Part shown: piece after piece, positions 62,198 through 64,000 of the stretch
Layout of the letters: each line of letters starts with the position of its first letter
Position numbering within the stretch: the first letter of the stretch is position 1
Source of the DNA: Flavobacterium sp.
GTDB lineage: Bacteria; Bacteroidota; Bacteroidia; Flavobacteriales; Flavobacteriaceae
Direction of reading: 5' to 3'
Length of the DNA stretch: 64,000 nt
Assembly: GCA_016721735.1 (NCBI GenBank)
Contig: JADKHM010000019.1
Coordinates: 62,001-126,000, forward strand
The notes under the pieces: generated by a model
Database searches by the model: none
The model's input: only the letters and a program-made list of their open reading frames with translations
What the model was told of the DNA's origin: nothing
Translations under genes and position numbers: made by a program

Positions 62198-64000
62198 TAC
62201 TTATTTTTTTTAACAGTACTTACTTTTTTCACCGAACTTTTTTTAGTACTAGTTTTCTTGGCAGGCGATTTCTTTTCAATTAGCTCTTGCACTTGTGCCA
62301 GCGTGAGTTTTGTAGCATCAACATCTTTACTCAACTCAATTTTCAATTTGCCTTTCGTTATTACTGACCTTCCCCACCGTGCTTTTTCAATAGTTATACC
62401 TTCTGCCTCCCAGTAATGAATAACCTTGTCTATATCTTTTTGCAATTTTTCCTCAATTAATGACTCCACATCTGACTGTGACAAAGCATCAAAATTGTAC
62501 TTTTTGCTTACATTAATATACAATCCATTCCACTTGATGAATGGACCAAAACGACCCACTCCTTTTTGAACAGGATGACTCTTGTATACCGCAATTGGCG
62601 CATCAGCTTTAACTTTTTCATTAATGAGTTCTTGGGCACGCTCCATCGTAATATCGAGTGGGTTCTCTCCCTTTGCCAACGAAATAAACGCGCTGCCGAA
62701 TCGAACATAAGGTCCAAATCTCCCATTATTTACTTCTACCTCTTCACCATTATATTCACCAAGACTCTTGGGCAATAGAAATAAGTTTAAAGCTTCTTCT
62801 AAAGTAATATTGCCAATGTTTTGATCTGACATCAAACTTGCAAACTTCTTTTCCTCATCGTCCGCCTCTCCAATTTGAGCCATGGGGCCAAATTTTCCTA
62901 AACGAACACTTATTGGTTTACCAGATTTCGGGTCGACACCTAAAATTCTTTCGCCGCTTTCTCTTTCTGCATTTGCCTCAACTTCAACTACATTCGGATG
63001 AAATTTGTTATAGAAATCTTGCATCATCTTCTCCCAATTCACATTTCCTTCGGCAATCTCATCAAAATCTTGTTCAACTTTAGCTGTAAAATTATAATCG
63101 AGTATATTTCCAAAGTTCTTGACCAAGAAGTCCGTTACTATTGTTCCTATATCAGTTGGCACCAACTTTCCTTTGTCAGAGCCGGTATTCTCTTTTAAGA
63201 CTTGCTCTTTAACAGTTCCTAGTTGTAACGTTAATTGCGTATAGTTTCTTTCTTGTCCCTCTAAATTTCCTTTTTCAATATATGTTCTATTGATAATTGT
63301 TGAAATTGTTGGTGCATAAGTAGACGGACGACCAATACCCAATTCTTCTAATTTCTTAACCAACGCAGCTTCTGTGTATCTAGCGGCTGGTCTAGAATAT
63401 CGCTCCGTAGCGGTAATATAATTGTTATTTAATTTCTCTTTAATCTTCATCGCTGGAAGCATTCCTTCTTGCTCTTCTTCGTCATCGTCATTCCCTTCCA
63501 AATACACTTTCAAAAAGCCTTCAAAAAGTAGCACTTCACCTGAAGCAAGAAACAATTCATTATGCTTATTAGCTTCAATCTTAACAGCGGTTCGCTCTAA
63601 CTCCGCATCGCTCATTTGGGACGCTAAAGTTCTTTTCCAAATCAAGTCATATAATCTGGCTTGATCTCTATCGATGTTCACTGAATGTCGAGACATATCA
63701 GTAGGGCGAATGGCTTCGTGCGCTTCTTGAGCACCTTTGCTTTTCGTGGCGAAAACTCGTGGTTTTGAAAACTCTTTTCCATACGATTTGACAATTTCCG
63801 CTTCGGCAGCATTCATTGCGTCTTTCGATAGGTTGACACTATCAGTTCTCATATAGGTAATTAAACCAGCTTCATATAATCTTTGAGCCAATTGCATCGT
63901 AATTCCAACTGGTAAATATAATTTTCTAGCTGCTTCTTGTTGCAATGTAGAAGTTGTAAACGGTGCCGCTGGAGACTTTTTAGCTGGTTTGGTATCAATC
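62197..64000 (-). CDS. topA: DNA topoisomerase I (C-terminal 600 residues, cut by window edge)
   Basis: Type IA topoisomerase that relaxes negative supercoils. Only the C-terminal part is visible; the frame is open to the right edge (IDTKPAKKSPAAPFTTSTLQQ precedes the catalytic region), so the N-terminal Toprim domain, roughly 240 residues, is outside. The active-site tyrosine is in GLITYMRTDSVNL. Several C-terminal TopA repeats follow (GRFGPYVRFG, GRFGPFIKWNG). It ends in a lysine-rich tail. Its stop overlaps the start of the arginase-fold gene. Confidence 0.95.
   Translation of the reverse strand, partial: IDTKPAKKSPAAPFTTSTLQQEAARKLYLPVGITMQLAQRLYEAGLITYMRTDSVNLSKDAMNAAEAEIVKSYGKEFSKPRVFATKSKGAQEAHEAIRPTDMSRHSVNIDRDQARLYDLIWKRTLASQMSDAELERTAVKIEANKHNELFLASGEVLLFEGFLKVYLEGNDDDEEEQEGMLPAMKIKEKLNNNYITATERYSRPAARYTEAALVKKLEELGIGRPSTYAPTISTIINRTYIEKGNLEGQERNYTQLTLQLGTVKEQVLKENTGSDKGKLVPTDIGTIVTDFLVKNFGNILDYNFTAKVEQDFDEIAEGNVNWEKMMQDFYNKFHPNVVEVEANAERESGERILGVDPKSGKPISVRLGKFGPMAQIGEADDEEKKFASLMSDQNIGNITLEEALNLFLLPKSLGEYNGEEVEVNNGRFGPYVRFGSAFISLAKGENPLDITMERAQELINEKVKADAPIAVYKSHPVQKGVGRFGPFIKWNGLYINVSKKYNFDALSQSDVESLIEEKLQKDIDKVIHYWEAEGITIEKARWGRSVITKGKLKIELSKDVDATKLTLAQVQELIEKKSPAKKTSTKKSSVKKVSTVKKNK

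Noticed and set aside
1..64000. Prophage, insertion sequence or toxin-antitoxin system
   Set aside because: No transposase, integrase, phage structural or toxin-antitoxin proteins were recognised in any frame.

Overview
The window is an AT-rich chromosomal segment of a gliding bacterium of the phylum Bacteroidetes, most likely Flavobacterium or a close relative. The evidence is the gliding/type IX secretion (T9SS) core gldK-gldL-gldM-gldN, five proteins with type A T9SS C-terminal sorting domains, many short lipoproteins, GSCFA and DUF983 proteins, and promoters of the Bacteroidetes type (TAnnTTTG at -7). I see no transposase, phage gene or CRISPR array. Most genes lie on the minus strand.

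Layout. (1) 0-14 kb: an almost complete phenylacetate (paa) catabolic cluster read right to left: TetR regulator, paaE, paaA, paaB, paaC, paaD, paaG, paaH, paaI, paaJ, paaZ, a crotonase, paaY, then a 2-oxo acid dehydrogenase E2. A 20-bp palindrome beside the paaE promoter is the probable operator. paaK (phenylacetate-CoA ligase) is not in the window. PaaZ carries an extra C-terminal DinB/DUF1569-like domain, and an implausible poly-G block lies between paaC and paaD. (2) 14-30 kb: a surface-protein and signalling region: two T9SS cargo proteins, a LuxR-type response regulator with two tandem TPR histidine kinases, a PD40-type protein, a PQQ-propeller protein, and many lipoproteins, one a fusion of the two lipoprotein types found here. 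Three promoters in this region share the site ATACG-N8-CGTAT about 31 nt upstream of the -7 box. (3) 30-46 kb: housekeeping and envelope genes (alaS, M23 peptidase, MerR, lemA, two TPM proteins, a secreted esterase, an outer-membrane beta-barrel receptor, der, a secreted endonuclease, era). (4) 46-56 kb: initiator tRNA-Met, a T9SS cargo gene with a poly-A frameshift, two tandem leucine-rich-repeat proteins, and miscellaneous genes. (5) 56-64 kb: gldN, gldM, gldL, gldK, an arginase-fold protein that has lost metal ligands, and topA, which runs off the right edge.

Working together: the paa genes activate phenylacetyl-CoA by ring epoxidation (PaaABCE), isomerise and open the ring (PaaG, PaaZ) and beta-oxidise the product (PaaH, PaaJ, crotonase). 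The gldKLMN products form the T9SS trans-envelope machine that would export the five sorting-domain proteins. Intergenic regions are rich in dispersed repeats, and one GTTGTTGG-type repeat has entered two unrelated coding sequences in the same frame.

The best candidates for something undescribed are the ATACG-N8-CGTAT regulon next to the tandem histidine kinases, the degenerate arginase-fold gene next to gldK, and the matching direct-repeat sites upstream of gldK and the LRR genes. All similarity statements come from reading the sequence; no database search was run.
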